A DNA stretch of 64,000 nucleotides from Filifactor alocis ATCC 35896 (GTDB lineage Bacteria > Bacillota > Clostridia > Peptostreptococcales > Filifactoraceae), in contig NC_016630.1 in assembly GCF_000163895.2 (NCBI RefSeq), positions 1,860,001 through 1,924,000 on the forward strand. Direction: 5' to 3'. Both the position numbers and the translations under genes were made by a program. Of the stretch, positions 26,784 through 34,355 are shown one piece after another. The notes below the pieces were generated by a model. That model was not told the origin of the DNA, did not search any database, and was given only the letters and a program-made list of their open reading frames with translations. Position 1 is the stretch's first letter. Each line of letters starts with the position of its first letter.

Positions 26784-27530
26784 ATGATTCAAAGCTTACA
26801 ACGATCAATGGAACTCTTGGAAACAATGGCAGTACCCGACAAGAGCTTTTCCGTTTCAGAGCTTTCTGAACGACTCAATCTGCCGCCCAGCACAATTCAT
26901 CGAATTCTGAAAACCTTTTGTGCCATGCAATATGTCACAAAAGACAACGTTGCACACCTTTACAAACTCGGTCCCGCACTTATCCTGCTCGGTAAGGCCG
27001 CAACACAGAACATTCGTATGAACGATGCTGCCAAACCGATTTTGAAGACCTTATCGGAACAAACACAGGAAGATGCTTTTTTAATTATTCGAGTGGGGTA
27101 CAAAGGCGTTGTCTATGACAAAGTCGAAGGACCCAACAATCTGAAAGTGGTAGAGCGGTTCGGTTCCGAAGTAGACCTTCATTGGGGTGCTTTACGCAAA
27201 GTTCTGTTAGCATACCAAACAGAAGAGTTTATCCGAGAATATATCGAACACGGACTCACTCCGTCACCGTCATACGAATTCGATAAAAACACACTTTACG
27301 AAGAACTTCAACAGATTCGAGAAGACGGCTATGCAGCTTCAAAAGGCAACTATATTGCAAACGGATACGGAGTCGGTGCTCCCGTCTTTGATTATCAAGG
27401 ACAGGTTGTCGCATCTATCGGAATTATTGCTCCTTCTTCCAAAATGAAAAAAGAAGTCATTAACCAAATGAAGAAAGCTGTATTGGATGCATCAAAAAAT
27501 CTATCTCGTCAACTCGGATATATAAAGTAA
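26784..27530 (+). CDS. IclR family transcriptional regulator
   Basis: The 248-aa protein has an N-terminal winged helix (SFSVSELSERLNLPPSTIHR, residues 21-40) and the IclR effector domain. The latter includes LRKVLLAYQTEEFIREYIE, EELQQIREDGYAASKGNYI and GVGAPVFDYQGQVVASIGI. It should sense a small molecule and control catabolic or transport genes, but no such operon adjoins it; the nearest neighbour is the purine permease. The ATG at 26784 follows AAGAGGATG. Confidence 0.93.
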   Translation: MIQSLQRSMELLETMAVPDKSFSVSELSERLNLPPSTIHRILKTFCAMQYVTKDNVAHLYKLGPALILLGKAATQNIRMNDAAKPILKTLSEQTQEDAFLIIRVGYKGVVYDKVEGPNNLKVVERFGSEVDLHWGALRKVLLAYQTEEFIREYIEHGLTPSPSYEFDKNTLYEELQQIREDGYAASKGNYIANGYGVGAPVFDYQGQVVASIGIIAPSSKMKKEVINQMKKAVLDASKNLSRQLGYIK

Positions 27531-27605
27531 TCTCTCGGGTAGAACAAGCAATATCCGAAAATTTCCGCAAAATAGGGAAGAATCAAAATAGAAACAGTTT
27601 ATGTG

Positions 27606-27634
27606 TTTTCATTTCGATATAAATATGGTATACT
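27606..27634 (+). promoter_or_regulatory. Extended -10 promoter of the leucine-rich-repeat gene
   Basis: TGG-TATACT (27626-27634) gives an extended -10; TTTTCA (27606-27611) lies 17 bp upstream as a weak -35. Confidence 0.5.
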
Positions 27635-27677
27635 GATATCAGTGTGAAATATTTCAATATTTGGAGGTTGATGAAAA

Positions 27678-28271
27678 ATGAGTAACGTATGGGATTATGA
27701 TGATTTTATTTTCAAAGGTGACGAATTAAAAGGGATGACAAAACAAGGGAAAGACAAAGTAAAGATAGACGGTCTTACAGATATGGTAATTCCTGAGTTA
27801 ACTCCTGACGGATTGCCTGTAAAAAGCATCGGAGAAAATGCATTCTACAGACGCAAATTAACTTCAGTTGTAATTCCTGCTACAGTTGAATACATAGGTT
27901 ACGACGCTTTCGGCGTTTGTAATTTAACAGAAGTAGAGATTCCTGATGCAGTTCATACAATTGACGGATTCGCATTCTATCGTAACAAATTGAAAAAAGT
28001 AAAATTAAGCAAAAATGTAAAAACAATTGCACCAAGTGCTTTTGCTTTGAACGAATTGGAAAATATTGATTTACCTGAAGGATTAGAAGTAATCGACACT
28101 TCATCTTTCTACAAAAATGCATTGACAGAAGTAAAAATTCCTTCAACTGTGAAAAAAATCAATATGTATGCATTCTTAAAAAACAATATCCATTCTGTAG
28201 ATGTACCGAAAACAGTAAAAGAATTACACCATGCGGCATTTGAGCCACACACATCTGTTACATTGGTATAA
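27678..28271 (+). CDS. BspA-type leucine-rich repeat protein without signal peptide
   Basis: The 197-aa product contains about six repeats of roughly 23 residues of the LRR_5 (BspA) type, such as LTSVVIPATVEYIGYDAFGV, LTEVEIPDAVHTIDGFAFYR and LTEVKIPSTVKKINMYAFLK. Such proteins usually sit on the surface and bind host or other proteins. Here there is no signal peptide, cell-wall anchor or membrane segment: the N-terminus is MSNVWDYDDFIFKGDELKG. It is therefore predicted to be cytoplasmic or exported by another route. A-rich optimal codons suggest good expression. The ATG at 27678 follows TGGAGGTTG. Confidence 0.9.
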   Translation: MSNVWDYDDFIFKGDELKGMTKQGKDKVKIDGLTDMVIPELTPDGLPVKSIGENAFYRRKLTSVVIPATVEYIGYDAFGVCNLTEVEIPDAVHTIDGFAFYRNKLKKVKLSKNVKTIAPSAFALNELENIDLPEGLEVIDTSSFYKNALTEVKIPSTVKKINMYAFLKNNIHSVDVPKTVKELHHAAFEPHTSVTLV

Positions 28272-28287
28272 TCAGAAAAGATTATTC

Positions 28288-28317
28288 GTGGAGTGACCTG
28301 TTCACTCCACTTTTTTT
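28288..28317 (+). terminator. Terminator of the leucine-rich-repeat gene
   Basis: GTGGAGTGA (28288-28296) and TCACTCCAC (28302-28310) pair perfectly and are followed by seven T residues. Confidence 0.93.
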
Positions 28318-28450
28318 ATGCCGAAAATTCAGATGAATAGAACAACATTGATTCCAAACATTCCATGCGGTTCAATCCGGCTTTTATATGATTTGATACG
28401 ATACCCCGATGAAACGATTGAGCCAATCACTATGCTTTGGTCAGTATCAT

Positions 28451-28479
28451 TTGTCAATCCAATGCTTTTATGCTATAAT
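28451..28479 (+). promoter_or_regulatory. Promoter of glmS
   Basis: TTGTCA (28451-28456), 17-bp spacer, TATAAT (28474-28479). It starts transcription just before the glmS ribozyme. Confidence 0.88.
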
Positions 28480-28499
28480 TATCGAAATAAAGAAAGAAA

Positions 28500-28672
28500 A
28501 ACAAAAAAGCGCCTGAGCCTTTCCGACAAGAAAGGTTGACGAGGAATGGAATGATCGAGATATTCGGCGGATATTCCATAGGTATCACAGCCTTAGAACA
28601 ACACAAAACACAGGAGTAATCTTGTGAACAAAACTTGTTCCGTGACTTTCTTTATATCACATTAAAAGAGGC
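28500..28672 (+). promoter_or_regulatory. glmS ribozyme (GlcN6P-activated self-cleaving riboswitch)
   Basis: The conserved elements of the class are present in order: AGCGCCTGAGCC with the cleavage site between A28508 and G28509, TTGACGAGGAATGGA, ATTCGGCGGATATTCC, ATCACAGCC, GGAGTAATCTTGTGAACAAA and a closing TATATCACAT. Glucosamine-6-phosphate acts as cofactor for cleavage, and the cut mRNA is degraded, lowering glmS expression. A further leader of about 215 nt, with a small TTCGTGAC/GTCACGAA hairpin, separates it from the glmS start codon. Confidence 0.95.
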
Positions 28673-28888
28673 AAAGAAGAGCAAAAAACAACAAAAGAAG
28701 AATAACCAAAGAAAAGCGACAGATACAAGAGCAAACGACAAAAGAGAGACCAACCAAATACAGACACAAACCAAAAAACTCTCTTGATTCGTGACACCGT
28801 CACGAACATACTCTCCGTTCTCAAAGAGAGCGTTGCTTGCTGTCCAAGTTACAGCCCTTTCTTTGCGCAAAATTAAGGAGGTTTTACT

Positions 28889-30715
28889 ATGTGTGGAATC
28901 GTGGGATATATCGGAAAATCCGACGGACAAAAATTTGTATTAAACGGGTTGGAAAAATTGGAATATCGTGGGTATGACTCCTCCGGAATCGTAACCGTAT
29001 CCGACAACCGACTCCATTTGACAAAAAAGAAAGGTCGCTTGCAAGTCCTTCGTGACGAGTTGGAACAACATCCGCTGCGAGGACATCTTGCATTGGGACA
29101 TACCCGCTGGGCAACCCACGGAGCGCCGTCCGATGTCAATGCACATCCTCATACAGACGAAAAAAGTGAGTTTGCCATTGTGCACAACGGAATCATCGAG
29201 AACTATATGGAACTGAAACACGACCTGCAAGAAAAAGGACATCACTTCCTGTCCGATACCGATACCGAAGTCATCGCTCATCTTTTGGCAGAATACGATA
29301 CGGGAAATCTGTTGGATACCGTATACGAAGTCAAAAAACACCTTCAAGGTGCATATGCGCTCGGCATCGTATCCAAAAACGAACCCGATACCCTTATCGC
29401 AGTAAGAAAAGAAAGTCCGTTGATTATCGGAGTCGGAAAAGAAGAAAACTTCATCGCATCCGATATTCCGGCAATCTTAGAACATACCAGAGATGTTTAC
29501 TTTATCGAAAACGGAGAAGTCGTTGTCCTAACCAAAGACAATGTAACCATCTTCGATGAAAACAGAAACCTTGTAACACGTGAAGTAAAACATATCGACT
29601 GGGATATGTCCGCTGCAACCAAAGCAGGCTATCCGCACTTTATGTTGAAAGAAATTCACGAACAGCCACAAGCCATTCGTGATACCGTCAAACACAGACT
29701 GCAACAAGACGGAACCGTTTCTCTCGGCGATGTAGCATGGACCAAAGAACTGCTGCAAGACATCCACAAAATCTATATCGTAGCTTGCGGAACCGCATAC
29801 AATGCCGGCAGAGTCGGGAAAGTCGCATTAGAGCGATTGACAGGAATACCGGTAGAAACAGACCTTGCATCCGAATTCCGTTATCGTGATCCGTTTGTCA
29901 ACGAACACACCCTGTTGATTTTGGTCAGTCAATCCGGAGAAACCGCAGACACTCTCGCAGCACTTCGTGAAGGAAAACGAAAAGGAGCGCGTATCTTCTC
30001 CGTTACCAATGTCATCGGCTCATCCATCGCAAGAGAATCCGACGATGTCTTCTACACATGGGCAGGGCCGGAAATCGCCGTTGCTTCCACCAAAGCATAC
30101 ACCACACAACTTGTTGCATTTTACCTGATTGCAATGAATATGGCACTTCTGCTCGGCAAAATGGAACGCAGCGAATATGACCGACTTCTCACAGAAATCC
30201 TTGCTCTATCGGACAAAATCGAATTGATGTTGAAGAAAGAATCTAACATCAAACAAATTGCCGACAGCATCAAAGACAAAAACGCAGTCTTCTACTTGGG
30301 AAGAAATATGGACTATAACAGCGCCATGGAAGGTGCTTTGAAACTAAAAGAAATATCCTATATTTTTACCGAAGCATTTGCCGCAGGAGAGTTAAAACAC
30401 GGTACCATCGCATTGATTGAAGAAGGTACCCCTGTTATCACCATCGCAACACAAACTGCGCTCTTAGACAAAACTTTCTCCAATATGCAAGAAGTCAAAG
30501 CAAGAGGTGCGCATTTGATTGCATTCACAAGAGAATCCGCAACCACCATCTGCAACGAAGCAGATGTGACCGTTACCATTCCGGAATGTCCGGATTTGTT
30601 GATGCCCGTCGTAAGCATTGTTCCGGCACAGTTGCTTGCATATTACACCTCAGTCCTAAAAGGAAACGATGTGGATAAACCGAGAAACTTGGCAAAATCC
30701 GTTACAGTAGAATAG
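28889..30715 (+). CDS. glmS: Glutamine--fructose-6-phosphate aminotransferase (isomerizing)
   Basis: The 608-aa protein begins MCGIVGYIGKSDGQKFVLNG with the catalytic Cys2 of the glutaminase domain. GHTRWATHGAPSDVNAHPHT follows, then two SIS domains (VACGTAYNAGRVGKVALERL and LGRNMDYNSAMEGALKLKEI). It ends DKPRNLAKSVTVE, the normal C-terminus. It makes glucosamine-6-phosphate for peptidoglycan. The ATG at 28889 follows AAGGAGG. It is controlled by the ribozyme upstream. Its last codons encode a perfect DnaA box (30670-30678). Confidence 0.98.
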   Translation: MCGIVGYIGKSDGQKFVLNGLEKLEYRGYDSSGIVTVSDNRLHLTKKKGRLQVLRDELEQHPLRGHLALGHTRWATHGAPSDVNAHPHTDEKSEFAIVHNGIIENYMELKHDLQEKGHHFLSDTDTEVIAHLLAEYDTGNLLDTVYEVKKHLQGAYALGIVSKNEPDTLIAVRKESPLIIGVGKEENFIASDIPAILEHTRDVYFIENGEVVVLTKDNVTIFDENRNLVTREVKHIDWDMSAATKAGYPHFMLKEIHEQPQAIRDTVKHRLQQDGTVSLGDVAWTKELLQDIHKIYIVACGTAYNAGRVGKVALERLTGIPVETDLASEFRYRDPFVNEHTLLILVSQSGETADTLAALREGKRKGARIFSVTNVIGSSIARESDDVFYTWAGPEIAVASTKAYTTQLVAFYLIAMNMALLLGKMERSEYDRLLTEILALSDKIELMLKKESNIKQIADSIKDKNAVFYLGRNMDYNSAMEGALKLKEISYIFTEAFAAGELKHGTIALIEEGTPVITIATQTALLDKTFSNMQEVKARGAHLIAFTRESATTICNEADVTVTIPECPDLLMPVVSIVPAQLLAYYTSVLKGNDVDKPRNLAKSVTVE

Positions 30716-30823
30716 TTTCGTCAAAACAAACCACAAATTATCCAAAGTTTTGCCACGATTATTCACAAAAACTAAAAAGTTATGCACAAAAAAAGAAGAC
30801 TTGTCCACAAAAACAGTGGATAA
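30670..30823. promoter_or_regulatory. Cluster of six DnaA boxes, four phased at 21 bp
   Basis: A perfect box is at 30670-30678 (TGTGGATAA on the + strand). Four same-strand boxes follow: TTATCCAAA (30738), TTATTCACA (30759), TTATGCACA (30780) and TTGTCCACA (30801), each starting exactly 21 bp after the last and each one base from TTATCCACA. A sixth, inverted, is at 30815-30823 (TTATCCACT on the minus strand). An AT-rich stretch follows to about 30935. Exact two-turn phasing fits side-by-side DnaA binding, as at an origin or a DnaA-titrating site. Confidence 0.75.
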
Positions 30824-30836
30824 CTCTTCTTTTTTC
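30791..30836 (+). terminator. Terminator of glmS
   Basis: AAAAGAAGACTTGTCCAC pairs with GTGGATAACTCTTCTTTT (one mismatch, one G-U), followed by TT. Its stem contains the last two DnaA boxes in opposite orientation. Confidence 0.75.
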
Positions 30837-30916
30837 TCGTATATTCCAAAAAAATCTTCGATTTTCTTTCGAATGCACTCTATTTTTTCAATTCGTCTAT
30901 TCTTTCAATCAATTTT

Positions 30917-31852
30917 TCAAATTTTTCTATCATATAACTCTTCAACCAATAATCCTATATTAGAACCGACCTTATATTCCAGTTCCGATTCATCCTCACA
31001 AAATTTCTTTTCATTTTTGATAGCTGTACAAACACAAGGAATCAGTTTTTCTACATTATAGCGATTCTTTTTATATCCCGGAAGTCTTATTTTCAACTCT
31101 TGCTCTATATAACTGATTCCCTTAGAAACCTTGGGATTCTCAGATAATTTTTCTAAATCAAGAGCATCAATATCTTCAAAATGCAAAAGCAACCAAAATT
31201 CGAAGCACGGATTTGTAACATAAAAATGATATTTTTGTTCCTTGCATACCGTCAGAACATTTTCATATTGAACTTTTGTAAAACTGTTCTTATCCCTATC
31301 CACAACAATACACATCTTATCAAAACCCGGCTCAAACGAAATCTTCGACTCTATGATTTCTTCCTTCAACTCCGAAATCGTTGTCTCTATAGAACAACCG
31401 CCCAACTCTTCCACAAGCAAGCAACATATTTTTTCAAATTCATTTGTTGTACCGGATAACAAAAAACCGTTCTCTTCTACTGCTCTTTTCAATCTTTTGA
31501 ATATCATATTTCTAGGTAGAGGAGAAGACAATAACATATTCTTATCTATTAAAAAATCCATCATTTTATTCAAAATCGTTTCATAAGAAAGAAAACCGGT
31601 TTTTTCCTCTTGTAAAATACGAACCAAACTATCTACTAACTTTTTTGGATTACTCCAACCGGATTCACCAAAACTTCGCATAATCGGTACCATTTCTATC
31701 AAACGATTCTTCTTTCTACATTCATGAAACAACTGATTAAAATAGATAAGTTCCGTCTTCTCTCCTTCACAAACCAAAAAATATTTTTTATTTGGCTCAC
31801 TGCTTTTGAGCGTCTTCGTTCTTTGTGTAAAATTTGATTTTGATTCACGCAT
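30917..31852 (-). CDS. RloB-like TOPRIM-fold protein (candidate defence effector)
   Basis: The 311-aa protein has YFLVCEGEKTELIYFNQLFH near the N-terminus (TOPRIM-type glutamate), MCIVVDRDKNSF (acidic DxD motif, residue ~185) and FYVTNPCFEFWLLLHFED, as in RloB proteins. RloB is found next to the ATPase RloA in restriction and anti-phage islands, and the TOPRIM fold suggests nuclease activity. Its ATG (31852) lies directly after the stop of the ATPase gene, so the two are co-translated. It is longer than minimal RloB (~200 aa) because of an inserted helical stretch (residues ~60-165). Family call likely; activity inferred. Confidence 0.8.
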   Translation of the reverse strand: MRESKSNFTQRTKTLKSSEPNKKYFLVCEGEKTELIYFNQLFHECRKKNRLIEMVPIMRSFGESGWSNPKKLVDSLVRILQEEKTGFLSYETILNKMMDFLIDKNMLLSSPLPRNMIFKRLKRAVEENGFLLSGTTNEFEKICCLLVEELGGCSIETTISELKEEIIESKISFEPGFDKMCIVVDRDKNSFTKVQYENVLTVCKEQKYHFYVTNPCFEFWLLLHFEDIDALDLEKLSENPKVSKGISYIEQELKIRLPGYKKNRYNVEKLIPCVCTAIKNEKKFCEDESELEYKVGSNIGLLVEELYDRKI

Positions 31853-33244
31853 CTACTCATCTCCCTTCAAGGGAAACATCAAATCAAACACAGGAACCCC
31901 TCCATACCTACCTTCCAAATATGCCTTATCTAATTTTTTATCAAATCTCTCATTGTACTCATCCAAAGAATACACTTCACTGGCACCATTTTCATCTTTG
32001 TTCACAAACCAAACCTCATCTCTTCTAAACAATTCAAAATTTAACAATCTTGATTCATGAGTGGTAAAAATAAGCTGTACATTGCGTTTTTTTGCCAAAT
32101 CCAAAAATATTTCCATAAAGCGATATGTCAACATTGGATGCAAACATCTGTCCAACTCATCAATAACATATGTCTTGTTCTCATTCACCAGCAAAATTTC
32201 CAGCAATTGCAACAAGCGAATCGTTCCATCCGACTCTTCCGGCAAATTAAAAAAAACTCCCTTTGATTCATGCTCAAACCGAATTGTTTGGCATATAATT
32301 TCTTGATGTTCCACCTTGAAAATATAAAAATCTCTTCCGGCACGAATAAAAAGACCGCCTTCTATGATTTCGCCTGATTGTAGGATAGAACTTATCCTTT
32401 CAATGTTTTCCTTAACATCTTCTTTCATTGGATCCGGCATCACTTCCAAAGCCTTCTCCAGTGGAATATTCTCAACCTTTACATCCCGAATTCCGGTATC
32501 GAAATATGAAATCATCTTACATACAGTATCGATATCTTCACTTTTTGCTAAATATGAATAATTCGAAATCGGTTCATCTGGATAATTGATATCCAAACGC
32601 TTGTTTACCCAATGATATAACTTCTGAAAAACCAAACTTTTCTTACTCTTAGATTCTTTGACTGAAGCATAAAATCCATCTTTATTTCGATTCATAATTT
32701 GCAAAAATAAAATACTATAATCCGATTTGATATCTTCCATATATACAGTTAATTTTTTTATATCCGGACCATCAGTTAAATCCTTACCAAAGTCATACTT
32801 TCCCGATGGAATATCACGACTAAAAATTATTTTCTCTTTATCCTTACATAACTCTACAAGCCACTCTGAAACAAATTTACCTTGACTCAAAATAACCTCA
32901 AAACCATAAGCATAATATTTGTCATCCAAACAAATTTCCATCTCAAAATAACTGGCTTGATTCTGATTCTCTTTTTTAATCTTGCAATACAACTCCGTAT
33001 GTCCTTTTGGCAAGCCATACAACATTGTATGCTTCATAAATGACATAGCTTTCACAAAATTTGATTTTCCGGATGCGTTTGCCCCGTAAATAGCAGCTGT
33101 CTTTAACAGTTTCAATGTTCCGTCATCAAAAATACGGTCTCTTTTTCTGGAACCTTTTCCGGAAATCATAGAAAATTCTACACTTTTCCCCTCATCTGTT
33201 TGAAAAAAAGATAAAAAGTTTCTCACATTAAATCTAATTAACAT
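31853..33244 (-). CDS. RloA-like AAA (SMC/ABC-type) ATPase
   Basis: The start at 33244 (MLIRFNVRNFLSFFQTDEGK) is chosen because GGGAG lies 9 nt upstream. About 463 aa. Walker A is AAIYGANASGKSNFVKAMSF (residue ~52), the signature region is EESDGTIRLLQLLEIL, and Walker B plus the following histidine is KTYVIDELDRCLHPMLTYR. The switch is QLIFTTHES. It belongs with AAA_15/AAA_21 ATPases related to RloA and OLD-type proteins. Paired with a RloB-like protein, it probably senses infection and controls the TOPRIM partner. Low G content on the + strand differs from genes right of 37 kb. Confidence 0.85.
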   Translation of the reverse strand: MLIRFNVRNFLSFFQTDEGKSVEFSMISGKGSRKRDRIFDDGTLKLLKTAAIYGANASGKSNFVKAMSFMKHTMLYGLPKGHTELYCKIKKENQNQASYFEMEICLDDKYYAYGFEVILSQGKFVSEWLVELCKDKEKIIFSRDIPSGKYDFGKDLTDGPDIKKLTVYMEDIKSDYSILFLQIMNRNKDGFYASVKESKSKKSLVFQKLYHWVNKRLDINYPDEPISNYSYLAKSEDIDTVCKMISYFDTGIRDVKVENIPLEKALEVMPDPMKEDVKENIERISSILQSGEIIEGGLFIRAGRDFYIFKVEHQEIICQTIRFEHESKGVFFNLPEESDGTIRLLQLLEILLVNENKTYVIDELDRCLHPMLTYRFMEIFLDLAKKRNVQLIFTTHESRLLNFELFRRDEVWFVNKDENGASEVYSLDEYNERFDKKLDKAYLEGRYGGVPVFDLMFPLKGDE

Positions 33245-33267
33245 AACTCTCATCTCCCTTCAACTCA

Positions 33268-33296
33268 ATTATATGTGATATTTTCGTTTTTGTAAA
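33268..33296 (-). promoter_or_regulatory. Promoter of the rloA-rloB pair
   Basis: On the minus strand TTTACA (33291-33296), 17-bp spacer, TATAAT (33268-33273). The -10 context ATCACATATAAT is repeated exactly at 33330-33341, without an obvious second -35. Confidence 0.72.
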
Positions 33297-33348
33297 CAAA
33301 AAAATAAGATTAATTTATCAAAAATAATCATTATATGTGATTTTTTTG

Positions 33349-34050
33349 TTATTTTATTGTTTCAAGTTTTTTAGGATTCTCCTTTTTCTTTACCAAACGA
33401 TAGCTCCGATCTATCAGATCAAACAACTCTTTATCCTCCAACGAATCATTCAGACAGATGGTATACCAGTGTTTTTTGTTCATATGATATCCGCCGAAAA
33501 AAATCTTATCGTCCCGTCTTTTTTGAATATGTTCCGGCGTATCCTTCAAATCAATGATTTCTATCTTTCCATCTCCGTCCAAGCCCAACTTTCTGCATTC
33601 GACAGTCAACATCACAGCAATCCATTTCTTGCTGTCATTTAAACGAAAAGCACAGTTTAGACTGTCTTTCCACAAAAACTCCGGCTCTATTTGATATCGT
33701 TCCTTCAGATAAGCAATAACCCTCTGTGTTTGCTCTCCCTTTAACATTGCCGTATCAAAGCAATGTTGCGACAGTGCCGACAACACCTCTTCACATGCCA
33801 CAGTTACCTCAGCCAAAAATTTCCCTGTTGCACTCGGTACCTTAATCAGCACATATTCTTCATTCGTATCCGCCTCAATCAGTCGATAGTCAATATGACT
33901 GTCCTTATCAATCGCAAGTTCCAAACGAAATTGCTCCCCCAATATCAAAAAAGACTTTGTGTACATACCGTCACAGTATACAAAACCGTTTGCCAACAAC
34001 TTTTCAAAATTTGCTTTTTTATATCGAAATATCATTTCTACATCAAGCAA
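33349..34050 (-). CDS. MmcQ/YjbR family protein
   Basis: The frame starts at a TTG (34050) with AAGGGGTG upstream; an ATG at 34035 is an alternative. The 233-aa product has a C-terminal YjbR-like fold (residues ~120-225) with WKDSLNCAFRLNDSKKWIAV and HMNKKHWYTICLNDSLEDKE, then DLIDRSYRLVKK. The N-terminal ~115 residues form a separate domain seen in clostridial relatives. YjbR proteins have a CyaY-like, possibly DNA-binding fold; the cellular role is not established. It is followed closely by the RloA promoter but is probably separate. Confidence 0.85.
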   Translation of the reverse strand: MLDVEMIFRYKKANFEKLLANGFVYCDGMYTKSFLILGEQFRLELAIDKDSHIDYRLIEADTNEEYVLIKVPSATGKFLAEVTVACEEVLSALSQHCFDTAMLKGEQTQRVIAYLKERYQIEPEFLWKDSLNCAFRLNDSKKWIAVMLTVECRKLGLDGDGKIEIIDLKDTPEHIQKRRDDKIFFGGYHMNKKHWYTICLNDSLEDKELFDLIDRSYRLVKKKENPKKLETIK

Positions 34051-34216
34051 TATTTATCACACCCCTTCCGTTTATTATGTATCATTTATTATGTATTTCT
34101 GTACCCGCTCTTATCCTGTAGTTATCGGCTCTTATCATTCATTTCTTATCTCGTTGTCCTAATCTCTTTATGATAAATATCCATCATTTCACGTTATGAA
34201 AAATAGCATATATGTA

Positions 34217-34250
34217 AAAAGAGAGAAGATTGCTCTTCTCTCTTTTGGTT
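34217..34250 (-). terminator. Terminator of the surface-protein gene
   Basis: AAAAGAGAGAAGA (34217-34229) and TCTTCTCTCTTTT (34234-34246) form a perfect 13-bp stem with a 4-nt loop. On the minus strand it ends in TTTTT. Confidence 0.9.
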
Positions 34251-34355
34251 TATCCTGTTTCAGTCTATACTGTTCAGTTTCACCTGTTTCGGTATATACT
34301 TCTTCGGTTTGCACCGCCTTAGTATATCCGCTGTTGTATCAAACTAAGCTTTCAC

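Noticed and set aside
34246..34355. Extra E/T/Q-rich frame just after the surface-protein stop, as a frameshifted tail
   Set aside because: Reading it needs an unsupported frameshift and it runs into the terminator; more likely noncoding.
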